Source: Cohnella herbarum
GTDB lineage: Bacteria > Bacillota > Bacilli > Paenibacillales > Paenibacillaceae
DNA length: 64,000 nt
Assembly (NCBI RefSeq): GCF_012849095.1
Contig: NZ_CP051680.1
Location: 1,612,001-1,676,000 of the forward strand
Direction: 5' to 3'
Shown here: piece by piece, positions 1-7,929 of the stretch
Layout: every line of letters starts with the position of its first letter
Numbering within the stretch: position 1 is the first letter of the stretch
Program-made: the position numbers and the translations under genes
Notes under the pieces: model-generated
The model's database searches: none
What the model saw: the letters and a program-made list of their open reading frames with translations, nothing else
What the model was told of the DNA's origin: nothing

Positions 1-2
1 CG

Positions 3-2345
3 TTCGTCATTCCAAACACCGCCGTTAGTCCGTTTAACAATACGGCGACGGCGACCGGCAACTTCAATACGCAAGCCGTGCAGAATAGCAGTTCCGCGTC
101 TCTTGATGTCCTACTACCCGCTTTTACGGTAACTAAGTCGGTCGATCAATCGCAAGTCAATCCAGGAGATACGGTCAACTTCACGTTTACGATCGTCAAT
201 ACCGGAGGCATCGCGTTGACCAATGTCGCGGTATCCGATCCGTTGCTATCGTACTTTAACTTAATTGCTTCGCTTGCCCCCGGCGCGTCCGTAACGGAGA
301 CGATCCCGTTCGTTATCCCGGACGATGCGGCGGCCGGCTCGAGCATTACGAACGTCGTCACCGTCTCCCCGACGGAGACTGGGCCGCAGCAAGGAACGTC
401 AACGGTAACGGTAAATCAAGTTCCCGCCATCTCGCTAACCAAAACGTCGGATAGGGACAATGCCCTGCCTGGAGACTTGATCACTTACACCGTTATTGTC
501 ACGAACACCGGGAATGTGAATTTAACGAACGTGGTCGTCAGCGACCCGCTGCTCGGCCTGAATGCTGCTATCCCGACGCTTCCTGTTGGTCAATCGCAGA
601 CCTTCACGCTAACGTTTACTGTTCCGCCGGGAACTATTGTCGGCACGGTTATCATGAATACGAGCACGGCTAATTCCGACCAAACGGCTTCCGTACAGGC
701 ATCTGCTAATGTGCTGATCAATGGATTGCCCGCGGAATTGACGGTCGTGAAGACCCCGGATCGATTGATCGCGGCTCCCGGAGATACCGTTACGTACACG
801 GTTACGGTGTCGAATCCCGGAACCGTTGTTCTGACGGATGTTGTCTTAACAGATGCTTTACTAGGCATCGCCCAAACGATCGGCACGCTTAATCCCGGCC
901 AAAGCCTAACGTTTACATTCCTTTTTACGATTCCTGCCGATGCGCCGAACGGTTCCGTCATCGTCAATACGGTTGTGGCCACTTCGGATCAGACGAATCC
1001 GCAAGAAGACACATCCAACGTAACGGTCGACCCGAGTCCGGGTTTAACGATAACCAAGACCATCGATCCCGCGCAAGCCGCGCCGGGGCAAACCGCGATC
1101 GCGACGATCGTCGTACGGAATACGGGCAACGTCGATCTGACGAATGTCGTCATCGCCGATACGACGCTGGACTTCCGTTCCGTGCTTCCCACATTGCCTG
1201 CCGGATCGACGGTTTCCATCCCGATTCCGTTCGTGACGCCTAATGTACCGGCCGGCACGATACTATCCAATACGGCAACTGCATTTTCCGACGAAACGGG
1301 GCAAACTTCCGCTACCGCAACGATTACGGTTTTACCGGAGTTCCAATTAAGTCTGATCAAAAGCGTTAATCCGTCCATCGGCTTTCCCGGAGATAGCGTT
1401 ACATTCACCTTCACCATCCAAAATTCATCCAACGCGCCGCTCACCGATTTGCGATTCACGGACGATTTGCTTGGCATCGACAAGACGGTAAATCTTATTC
1501 CACCCGGGTTCTTCATCATTCTGTCCCGTACGTTCACGATACCTGAGGATGCGCGCGGCGGTACTGTAATCACGAATACGGCGGTGTTAAGTTCCGCCGA
1601 GACCTCGCCTGTTTCTTCTACCGTGCAGGTAACCGTGGCCGATAATCCGCAGCTCACGATTAGCAAAACGGTATTCCCGACCATCGCCATTCCAGGAGAA
1701 GTCGTGTTCTTCCGCTTGGAAGGCATCAATACCGGCAACGTACCTCTGGTGAACATACGCTACTCCGATCCGCTGTTCGGCATTAACGGAATCGTGGCTA
1801 TGCAGGATGTCGGAGTTGCGATCGCGATCATCATTCCATTTACTGTGCCGGCTACCGCGAGTCCCGGCGATACGATCGTCAATACGGTACTAACCGACTC
1901 GGTTCAAACCGGGCCTTTAAGCACGGCGGCGACATTAAGAATCGTTGGTCTCCCCCTCTCCGTTACGAAGAGATCGGACGTCGATCTCGTCTTCGTAGGG
2001 GAAAATATCCGCTTCACGATTACGGTAGCCAATACGAGTACGCTCGCGACCAACAACGTCATTTTGACGGATGCGTTGCAAGCAGGCACGCAATTCGTGC
2101 CGAACAGCGTGACGGTCGGCGGCAGTTCCGTAGCCGGCGCCAATCCGGAAGCCGGTATTCCTCTCGGTAATCTTGCTCCGGGTCAGACCGTTCAAGTCTC
2201 GTTCCAAGCGATTCAACTCATTTTGCCGCCTAATGACCGAGTCCAGAATCAGGCAGCGGTAAGCTTCCAATTGGCCAATACGCTTCAACGGTTTACGATT
2301 AACTCCAATCTCTTGGTCATTACGGTGGAAGAACATGAAGAATAG
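3..2345 (+). CDS. DUF11 repeat surface protein, 5'-truncated
   Basis: The reading frame is open from the left window edge, so the true start lies upstream; the first in-frame start-like codon inside is a GTG at 78. The protein consists of about seven copies of a roughly 100-residue beta-sandwich unit. Each opens with a pattern like LTxTKTxD...PGDxVTYTVxVxNTGNxxLTNVxxxDPLLG, beginning near residues 16, 117, 220, 322, 423, 525 and 626 counted from codon 78. The last unit is the most canonical DUF11 copy (VANTS, LTDALQAGTQFVPNSV). It ends in EEHEE with no LPXTG or membrane anchor. Repeats of this kind are typical of large secreted or spore- or cell-surface proteins in Paenibacillaceae; no enzymatic role is suggested. 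Confidence 0.85.
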   Translation, partial: FVIPNTAVSPFNNTATATGNFNTQAVQNSSSASLDVLLPAFTVTKSVDQSQVNPGDTVNFTFTIVNTGGIALTNVAVSDPLLSYFNLIASLAPGASVTETIPFVIPDDAAAGSSITNVVTVSPTETGPQQGTSTVTVNQVPAISLTKTSDRDNALPGDLITYTVIVTNTGNVNLTNVVVSDPLLGLNAAIPTLPVGQSQTFTLTFTVPPGTIVGTVIMNTSTANSDQTASVQASANVLINGLPAELTVVKTPDRLIAAPGDTVTYTVTVSNPGTVVLTDVVLTDALLGIAQTIGTLNPGQSLTFTFLFTIPADAPNGSVIVNTVVATSDQTNPQEDTSNVTVDPSPGLTITKTIDPAQAAPGQTAIATIVVRNTGNVDLTNVVIADTTLDFRSVLPTLPAGSTVSIPIPFVTPNVPAGTILSNTATAFSDETGQTSATATITVLPEFQLSLIKSVNPSIGFPGDSVTFTFTIQNSSNAPLTDLRFTDDLLGIDKTVNLIPPGFFIILSRTFTIPEDARGGTVITNTAVLSSAETSPVSSTVQVTVADNPQLTISKTVFPTIAIPGEVVFFRLEGINTGNVPLVNIRYSDPLFGINGIVAMQDVGVAIAIIIPFTVPATASPGDTIVNTVLTDSVQTGPLSTAATLRIVGLPLSVTKRSDVDLVFVGENIRFTITVANTSTLATNNVILTDALQAGTQFVPNSVTVGGSSVAGANPEAGIPLGNLAPGQTVQVSFQAIQLILPPNDRVQNQAAVSFQLANTLQRFTINSNLLVITVEEHEE

Positions 2346-2401
2346 AACCAGCAGGATAATGCGATAGGCTTTAGTCAACCCTTGCCATCTCACTGCACGA
2401 A

Positions 2402-2441
2402 AAAGAACAGCGAATCGCGATAAGCGGTTTCGCTGTTCTTT
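2402..2441. terminator. Bidirectional intrinsic terminator
   Basis: A 13-bp perfect stem (2402-2414 with 2429-2441) sits between the convergent DUF11 and SRPBCC genes. A U-tract follows on the minus strand and a shorter one on the plus strand, so it can end both transcripts. Confidence 0.85.
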
Positions 2442-2469
2442 ATTCGTTTAATGGGTTCAAATCGTTACC

Positions 2470-2985
2470 TTACCTAACCGCATTCAGACGCTCTTCCAGA
2501 CGATCCCAAGTTTCAGTGATTCCTTGCAGCATGCCCATATCCATGACGGTCTTGAGCGCTTCAGCCGATACGTATTCGCTGCGGCTTACCAACTTCGTCT
2601 TGCCGCCCAGATCGATGAATTCCATTGTAACATCGGTTGACGGCATAGTCTCGTTCGAATTGCCTTCGGCATCCGAGAAGTAATCGGTGTAGCTGATCCA
2701 CTCCGGCTCGACAATTTCCTTGTAGACGCCTTTGCCCCATGATTCCATGCCGTAAAAATCTCCCAAGTTCTGATCGACGCACTTCATGCAGAAGTGCCAA
2801 ACGCCGCCCGGACGGAAGTCGATGTTGCACACGGGAAGCTCCCAGCCTCTCGGTCCCCACCAACGCTTGAGGTGCTCGGCCTCCTTAAACATCTTGAACA
2901 CGAGATCGCGCGGCGCTTCGAATACGCGCTCCAGCACCAGCACCCGATCATTCTCTACTCTTGAAACCATGGCATTGTTAGACAT
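2470..2985 (-). CDS. SRPBCC/AHSA1-family protein
   Basis: This 171-residue protein belongs to the START-like SRPBCC fold, AHSA1 subfamily. The usual signature is present: ERVFEAPRDLVFKMF, then HLKRWWGPRGW and FRPGGVWHF, with a C-terminal helix near LQGITETWDRLEERL. Family members bind small hydrophobic ligands in a deep cavity; the ligand here is unknown. The start has a good GGGAGGAAA site about 5 nt upstream. It follows an ArsR-type regulator by about 30 bp, a very common ArsR-SRPBCC pairing in which the regulator probably controls both genes. Confidence 0.85.
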   Translation of the reverse strand: MSNNAMVSRVENDRVLVLERVFEAPRDLVFKMFKEAEHLKRWWGPRGWELPVCNIDFRPGGVWHFCMKCVDQNLGDFYGMESWGKGVYKEIVEPEWISYTDYFSDAEGNSNETMPSTDVTMEFIDLGGKTKLVSRSEYVSAEALKTVMDMGMLQGITETWDRLEERLNAVR

Positions 2986-3015
2986 TGTATTTCCTCCCGC
3001 TATAATTTAATGTTT

Positions 3016-3360
3016 TTATGATTTATCTTTGTTCTGCAGCTCGCGCAAATAAGCATCTAGATTGTCGTATCTTTCTTCCATCACTCGGCGAAAGGACTGC
3101 ACCCAAGAGTCAAGCGCTTGAAAGGGTTCGGCCCGTAACTTGTAAATTCTACGGTTGGCTTCAGCTTGCACTTCCACAATCCGGTTCTCGCTAAGCACCT
3201 TCAGATGCTTCGAGGCTTGCGGCTGACGAAGCCCAAGCCGATCGGCGATTTCCCCCACGGTCAGTGGACCTTCGCGCAATAGTTCGACGATATTCATTCG
3301 ATTCGGTTCGGACAAAGCACTCAGCGTCGTCATGTCCATACTGGGAATGTTGTCTGACAT
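3016..3360 (-). CDS. ArsR-family winged-helix regulator
   Basis: This is a small ArsR-type repressor of about 114 residues. The winged helix-turn-helix lies in LSEPNRMNIVELLREGPLTV and the following EIADRLGLRQPQASKHLKVL. No CxC metal motif of the ArsR/SmtB type is visible in the recognition helix, which fits the ArsR proteins paired with SRPBCC genes rather than true arsenic sensors. The ATG at 3360 is preferred because GAGGTG lies 6 nt upstream; a GTG at 3369 is in frame but overlaps that site. It is first in a two-gene operon with the SRPBCC gene. Confidence 0.85.
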   Translation of the reverse strand: MSDNIPSMDMTTLSALSEPNRMNIVELLREGPLTVGEIADRLGLRQPQASKHLKVLSENRIVEVQAEANRRIYKLRAEPFQALDSWVQSFRRVMEERYDNLDAYLRELQNKDKS

Positions 3361-3439
3361 GTCGATCACCTCGTTAGGATAAAGTCTCTCGGTATATTAT
3401 CAACTCCCTCATCTCTTTGGTCAACTTCCTCTTGAAATT

Positions 3440-3469
3440 AATATACTTTATAAGGAATATTCCTGTCAA
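3440..3469 (-). promoter_or_regulatory. Sigma-A promoter with embedded operator for the arsR-SRPBCC operon
   Basis: On the minus strand TTGACA (3464-3469) and TATATT (3440-3445) are separated by 18 bp. A perfect 12-bp palindrome, AGGAATATTCCT (3453-3464), fills the start of the spacer. A second AAGGAATATT copy begins at 3468, 16 bp from the first (3452), just upstream of the -35 box. This is the layout expected for autorepression by the ArsR protein. Confidence 0.65.
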
Positions 3470-3491
3470 GGAATATTTAAATCAATAAAAT

Positions 3492-3514
3492 GGCACTGAA
3501 TAAGTACCAGTGCC
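3492..3514 (-). terminator. Intrinsic terminator after the pentapeptide-repeat gene
   Basis: A 7-bp GGCACTG/CAGTGCC stem is followed on the minus strand by ATTTTATT, just downstream of the pentapeptide-repeat gene. Confidence 0.6.
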
Positions 3515-3548
3515 CTTTAACCACCAATGCGCTATTGCATAACCCGCT

Positions 3549-4154
3549 TTAATCCACCTTGGCTCCATGAGATAGCGATAACAAAACAGCTTGCTCTCTA
3601 TCCATTCTCAACCCTATAACGGGGAATGACTTGAAGTCCACGCCATCCATTTTAGCCCCTCTTACATCGGCACCTTGCAGCTTAGCTTTGGCCAGCGATG
3701 CCATTGTGAGATCGCAATCTCTTAAGTCGGCTTTTTCTAAGTTGGCTTCCGACAAGTCCGCTTCGTAAAATTTAACCCCGCGTAAGTTCTGTCTAGCTAA
3801 TCTCGCAAGTCTCAAATTCGTATACGACCAATCGCCTTGAGTAATGGTGATCCCATCCATAGTGGCGCCGGAAAAATCCGAACCCGTCATTTTGCAATTT
3901 TCGAATTTAGATACAAAGAGGTTAGCTCCGCTGAAATGACAGTTCTCGAACGCGGATTCTTTATGAATAGAGCTATTTAACGATGCCCCCCGGAAGTCGC
4001 ACTCCATAAACCGGCAGTTGATCGATGTAATCTCTTCTAGAGAGCCGTGGGCAAACGAGCAACGACTAAATGTACAACTTATTAACTCTCCGTACCTTAA
4101 ATCCTGCTTGCCGAAGTTTACTCCCGAATAATCTTGATTACAATGCTGAAACAT
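3549..4154 (-). CDS. Pentapeptide-repeat protein
   Basis: The 201-residue protein is almost wholly built of A(D/N)LXX-type pentapeptides, for example CDFRGASLNSS, ANLFVSKFENC, KFYEADLSEANLEKADLRDC and ADVRGAKMDGVDF. It should fold as a right-handed quadrilateral beta-helix. Relatives include Qnr-type gyrase protectors, but most are of unknown function and nothing here singles out a target. The start has GGAGGG 8 nt upstream. It stands alone, with a terminator downstream and a divergent SCO1 gene upstream. Confidence 0.85.
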   Translation of the reverse strand: MFQHCNQDYSGVNFGKQDLRYGELISCTFSRCSFAHGSLEEITSINCRFMECDFRGASLNSSIHKESAFENCHFSGANLFVSKFENCKMTGSDFSGATMDGITITQGDWSYTNLRLARLARQNLRGVKFYEADLSEANLEKADLRDCDLTMASLAKAKLQGADVRGAKMDGVDFKSFPVIGLRMDREQAVLLSLSHGAKVD

Positions 4155-4349
4155 GAGCAGCCCTCCATCTATTTTTAATATAGCACACGGCTGTCAAGTA
4201 CCCGTATGAGCTCCGCGTAAAGTCAAGCGCTTTTTATTTCGTATCAAACACTCAAACACCTAGATTAGGATAGTTAAAATGACTATAAGGGGCTATTTTC
4301 GGCTCATTTATAGCGGTGATACAATAAAACAAACGAAAGGAGCGGAAAG

Positions 4350-4964
4350 ATGAAGACGAAGTCCGGATCGGGATATTTTCCTTATATCGTTCTTGCAATG
4401 TTCATCGTAATAGCAGGTTACATCGCTTACAAATCCCTAGTGCCTGCCAAATCTTTACCTGTCATTAAAGCGGCACCCGATTTCGTATTGGAAGATTTAG
4501 ACGGCAACGTGTTTCACAGCGAATCGATGAACGGAACGGTTCGATTAATGGAATTCATGTTCACGAGTTGTCCGGATATCTGTCCCGTAACCACCTACAA
4601 AATGGTACAAATCCAGGAAGAAATGAAAACACGCGGCATCTGGGGTGAACAAGTGAAGATGATTGCGGTCAGCTTCGATCCGGCGCGTGATACTCCGGAA
4701 GTCTTTAATGCATATGCCGATCGCATGAACATCGATAGATCCGGCTGGGCGTTACTCCGGGGAGAGGAAAAGAACATTCAGCAAATCGCCAAACAATTCG
4801 GGGTAACAATACAAAATATGGGCGATGGTCAATTTGTACATAACGTGACTTCTTTAATGTTAATTGACGGCAAAGATCGTATAAGACAAATCTATGAGAT
4901 GGGTTCCGAAATGGATAACGATACAATCATTAAAGATATATTAGCTCTGGTCGACGAACAATAA
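4350..4964 (+). CDS. SCO1/SenC-family copper chaperone
   Basis: This 204-residue thioredoxin-fold protein has an N-terminal membrane anchor (about residues 9-29) and an extracytoplasmic domain. The copper-binding motif is FTSCPDICP (CxxxC), with the distal ligand His in FVHNVTSLMLID. SCO proteins deliver copper to, or reduce the CuA site of, cytochrome c oxidase; some act as thiol redox proteins. AAAGGAG lies 8 nt before the ATG. A membrane-anchored cytochrome c gene follows after 16 bp, which supports a respiratory assembly role. Confidence 0.9.
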   Translation: MKTKSGSGYFPYIVLAMFIVIAGYIAYKSLVPAKSLPVIKAAPDFVLEDLDGNVFHSESMNGTVRLMEFMFTSCPDICPVTTYKMVQIQEEMKTRGIWGEQVKMIAVSFDPARDTPEVFNAYADRMNIDRSGWALLRGEEKNIQQIAKQFGVTIQNMGDGQFVHNVTSLMLIDGKDRIRQIYEMGSEMDNDTIIKDILALVDEQ

Positions 4965-4980
4965 TTGGGGGGATATTCAA

Positions 4981-5346
4981 ATGTACAAATGGATCGCCAG
5001 CGGAATAATAGCCTTAGCCTGCTTGTTTGCCGTCTACTTGATTACGTACAACATGCCTGAGAAAGAAGAGTCAGCCGAGCCCTCCTCATTGATAGCCATA
5101 CCTGCCACTCCCGTTGATGCCGATGCAGCCCTGCAAGTCTACAAAAGCAATTGTTTGTCTTGCCATGGGGATCAATTGTCCGGCGGTTTCGCACCGAACC
5201 TAACCAACGTTGGTACATCGATGACCAAAGAGAAGATTTACAAGCAAATTAAGCAAGGCGGAGGCGGAATGCCCAAATTCGAGGATAGACTGACGGAAGA
5301 TGAGCTCGTTAATATTACGAATTGGCTTGCAGGTATGAAAAAATAA
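4981..5346 (+). CDS. Membrane-anchored c-type cytochrome
   Basis: The 121-residue protein starts with a single transmembrane anchor (residues 4-24), then a short linker and one class I cytochrome c domain. The haem is held by CLSCHG, and the likely axial Met is in GGGGMPKFEDRL. It resembles the small c-550/c-551 cytochromes of Bacillus that shuttle electrons to terminal oxidases on the outer face of the membrane. It shares an operon with the SCO1-like gene upstream and has a GGGGGG ribosome site. Confidence 0.9.
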   Translation: MYKWIASGIIALACLFAVYLITYNMPEKEESAEPSSLIAIPATPVDADAALQVYKSNCLSCHGDQLSGGFAPNLTNVGTSMTKEKIYKQIKQGGGGMPKFEDRLTEDELVNITNWLAGMKK

Positions 5347-5350
5347 AAGA

Positions 5351-5394
5351 AAAGCTGCTTCGTAGGTCCTGCAAGGACTCTAGAAAGCAGCTTT
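5351..5394. terminator. Bidirectional terminator
   Basis: The 10-bp stem AAAGCTGCTT/AAGCAGCTTT, with an inner GTCCT/AGGAC pairing, lies between the convergent cytochrome and aldo/keto reductase genes. U-tracts follow on both strands. Confidence 0.8.
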
Positions 5395-5420
5395 TGTTAT
5401 TCAACTTGTTCTTTCGAATA

Positions 5421-6401
5421 TCAAACCGCACCCATTACCGAATGGGGTACATACGGCTCTTCCAACGAAACGATTTCTTCGGGCGTTAACTTAATCGACA
5501 GAGCAGCGTAAGCATCTTCTAGATTAGTCATTTTCGTAGCGCCGATAATGGGAGCTGTTACCGGTTGTTTCTGCAACAACCAGGCTAGCGCGATTTGAGC
5601 TCGGGGAACTCCGCGTTGAGCCGCTATTGCCGCAACACGCTCTACGATCAATCGATCCGTATTCGCGGTCGCATCGTATTTGGATTTCTGAACTTGATCG
5701 GTTTCGGAACGGCGGGTTGTCTCGGACCAATCACGAGTCAACCTACCCGATGCGAGGGGGCTATAGGGAATCACGCCGATTTTCTCTTCCTTGCAAAGCG
5801 GCAGCATCTCCCTCTCCTCTTCGCGGTAAATGAGGTTTAGATGATTCTGCATCGACACAAACCGGGTCCATCCGTTTTTCTCGGCAACATGTAATGCCTT
5901 TAGAAATTGCCATGCGTACATGGCGGAAGCGCCGATGTATCTTGCCTTCCCAGCTTTCACAACATCATGTAAGGCTTCCATCGTTTCCTCGATCGGAGTA
6001 TTGTAATCCCAGCGATGGATTTGATAGAGGTCTACATAATCCGTTCCTAACCTCTTAAGACTCTTATCCATCTCGCTCATGATTGCCTTCCGGGAGAGAC
6101 CGGCACCGTTTGGCCCTTGATGCATGCGGAAATGAACCTTGGTCGCGAGGACGATCTCGTCACGATTGGCATAATCCTTTAACGCTCGTCCTACAATTTC
6201 CTCGCTTGTTCCGTCTGAATACACATTGGCGGTATCGAAAAAATTAATCCCAAGCTCCAATGCTCTCTTGATAATGGGACGACTATGCTCTTCATTCAGT
6301 ACCCATTCATGAATCCACCGCTCCGCAACGCCAAAGCTCATGCAGCCAAGACAAAGCCGGGATACATCTAGGCCGGTATTTCCGAGTTTCACGTATTCCA
6401 T
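5421..6401 (-). CDS. Aldo/keto reductase
   Basis: A (beta/alpha)8 NADPH-dependent oxidoreductase of about 326 residues. The catalytic tetrad is readable as Asp in NFFDTANVYS, Tyr in the same segment, Lys in LATKVHF and His in DLYQIHRWD. It resembles the YghZ/Tas-like branch that reduces aldehydes and ketones; the physiological substrate is not predictable. The ATG at 6401 is preferred because GCGAGG lies 7 nt upstream; a TTG at 6422 would add seven unconserved residues. It lies just downstream of the rskA-type gene and may be co-transcribed. Confidence 0.88.
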   Translation of the reverse strand: MEYVKLGNTGLDVSRLCLGCMSFGVAERWIHEWVLNEEHSRPIIKRALELGINFFDTANVYSDGTSEEIVGRALKDYANRDEIVLATKVHFRMHQGPNGAGLSRKAIMSEMDKSLKRLGTDYVDLYQIHRWDYNTPIEETMEALHDVVKAGKARYIGASAMYAWQFLKALHVAEKNGWTRFVSMQNHLNLIYREEEREMLPLCKEEKIGVIPYSPLASGRLTRDWSETTRRSETDQVQKSKYDATANTDRLIVERVAAIAAQRGVPRAQIALAWLLQKQPVTAPIIGATKMTNLEDAYAALSIKLTPEEIVSLEEPYVPHSVMGAV

Positions 6402-6428
6402 TGGTCGATCCTCGCTTTCCAAGATTAC

Positions 6429-7247
6429 TTAAAGTTGTATCTCCGCGGTCAAGATGGCAGTACCTCTTGGCGATTGACCGAACGCATCTGGTTCTTGGGT
6501 GATGGCGATTTGATCATAACCATCCAAGCTTTGGTCAAGCGTAAAGTATAAACCGCCCTTCCCGTCTTGCGGGAAGAAGGTACCGGCGTTCACGACATCC
6601 TGGCCTTTCTTCATTAACCAAACCTGAAACGCTTCGTTTTCTTTTACCTGCGGAAGCTTCTCGGCTTGTACTAATAGATGGGTTCCCTTGTTATCGATCA
6701 CGATCGTCGCGAGACCGCTTGCGACGATGTCTTTGGCCGCCGAACTTAAGCTTACTGCCTGATTCATACGCAATCCCTGCGGGGGCTCGTTATGTTTGGC
6801 GAGGGTGAGTTCGTTATGAAGGTTCGACACCTCGTCCCTTAAAGCAAGTGTATATACGCACAACAAAATCACCGCGGCAGCAAGGCCGACATTTACCCAT
6901 TTGCCAAAGCTCCGCTTCTTCGATCCATCTGGAAAGGAGAGGACAGGGCGGTTTGATCTTTCTGGTGTTTGATGCGGAATAACAGGTTCAGTTTCTATAA
7001 CTCGTTTCACTTCCGTGTCTGCTACCTTCAGAATATTACCGAGAACCCGATCCTTCATCCCTGTCGGCACATCGACCGGCTCGGACGAAAGCGGCAGCAT
7101 ATCTACGATTTCCTGAAGCTCCGTGACTTGCTGTGCACATTCCGCGCAAGAGATAAGGTGCTGTTCGAAAGCTCTTTTTTCCGCTTCACTCAATCCGCCA
7201 AGCACATACATTTCCGCATTCTCGCATGAATTTGTATCATGTTTCAT
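6429..7247 (-). CDS. RskA-type anti-sigma factor
   Basis: This is a membrane anti-sigma factor of about 272 residues. The N-terminal zinc-finger-like anti-sigma domain carries the HxxxCxxC motif in HLISCAECAQQV. One transmembrane helix (WVNVGLAAAVILLCVYTLAL) follows, then an extracytoplasmic RskA domain ending in DAFGQSPRGTAILTAEIQL. It should hold the adjacent ECF sigma factor at the membrane until signalled. The start overlaps the sigma gene stop, so the two are translationally coupled; the ATG at 7247 has the better GGAGG spacing, with 7253 as alternative. Confidence 0.88.
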   Translation of the reverse strand: MKHDTNSCENAEMYVLGGLSEAEKRAFEQHLISCAECAQQVTELQEIVDMLPLSSEPVDVPTGMKDRVLGNILKVADTEVKRVIETEPVIPHQTPERSNRPVLSFPDGSKKRSFGKWVNVGLAAAVILLCVYTLALRDEVSNLHNELTLAKHNEPPQGLRMNQAVSLSSAAKDIVASGLATIVIDNKGTHLLVQAEKLPQVKENEAFQVWLMKKGQDVVNAGTFFPQDGKGGLYFTLDQSLDGYDQIAITQEPDAFGQSPRGTAILTAEIQL

Positions 7248-7821
7248 AACCATGCCCCTCCTCTCCTATATTTTCAAGTTCCGACTTCAGAGCTTTCATA
7301 GCGAGCCTTACCCTGCTCTTAACCGTTCCGAGCGGAATATCGCAACTCACTGATACTTCCTGCTGAGTATATCCGCCAAAATAGATGAGTTCCACAACTT
7401 GGTGCTGATCCGGGCTAAGCTTTCGCATTGCCTGCCGAACCTGTTCCCCGATCACTTTTGTTTCCACCGCTATAGCAGTATCTGTTGCAGAATCCGGGGT
7501 TTGATTTAATTGCTCCGTCTTGACAACTTGCTTTGATGTTCGGATTTGCCTTCTCCGAAGACCGTCAATGGCAATATTTCTAGTTAACGTAAACATCCAA
7601 CTGGATAGCTTGCCCTGATCTCCGTCATACTTCTCTGCTGCGTTCCATATTCGCAGGAACAGTTCCTGTACGACTTCTTCCGCTAGCATCGCATCTTTAA
7701 CGATACGGAAAGCAAAAGTATAAATGGGACGTTCATATCTTTCATATATAAGCTGCAATGCCTGGGAATCTTTACGGGTAATGCGCTCTATTAATTCTAA
7801 ATCCGTCATCTCATCCGACAT
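7237..7821 (-). CDS. ECF sigma factor (SigK/RskA type)
   Basis: The 194-residue protein contains sigma-70 region 2 (YERPIYTFAFRIVKDAMLAE, EVVQELFLRIW, LTRNIAIDGLRRRQIR) and region 4 (LSPDQHQVVELIYFGGYTQQ, then IPLGTVKSRVRLAMKAL). Pairing with an RskA-type anti-sigma factor places it in the SigK-like ECF group, often linked to envelope or redox stress. A TATAAT-like box lies on the minus strand at 7854-7859, but no convincing -35 could be assigned. This SigK-like ECF factor is unrelated to sporulation sigma-K. Confidence 0.9.
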   Translation of the reverse strand: MSDEMTDLELIERITRKDSQALQLIYERYERPIYTFAFRIVKDAMLAEEVVQELFLRIWNAAEKYDGDQGKLSSWMFTLTRNIAIDGLRRRQIRTSKQVVKTEQLNQTPDSATDTAIAVETKVIGEQVRQAMRKLSPDQHQVVELIYFGGYTQQEVSVSCDIPLGTVKSRVRLAMKALKSELENIGEEGHGYET

Positions 7822-7867
7822 ATTCGAAGCGGTCCCCCCTTACACACCCCCTCATTATAATATAAAA

Positions 7868-7902
7868 GTCCTGTTCCGGTATAAGGATAACCGAAACAGG
7901 AC
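7868..7902 (-). terminator. Intrinsic terminator after the stalk-domain protein gene
   Basis: GTCCTGTTCCGGT pairs with ACCGAAACAGGAC (one mismatch), followed on the minus strand by CTTTTAT. It separates the surface protein gene from the sigma factor gene. Confidence 0.75.
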
Positions 7903-7929
7903 AAGAATATTGCAGGTTCTCGAATAGGT

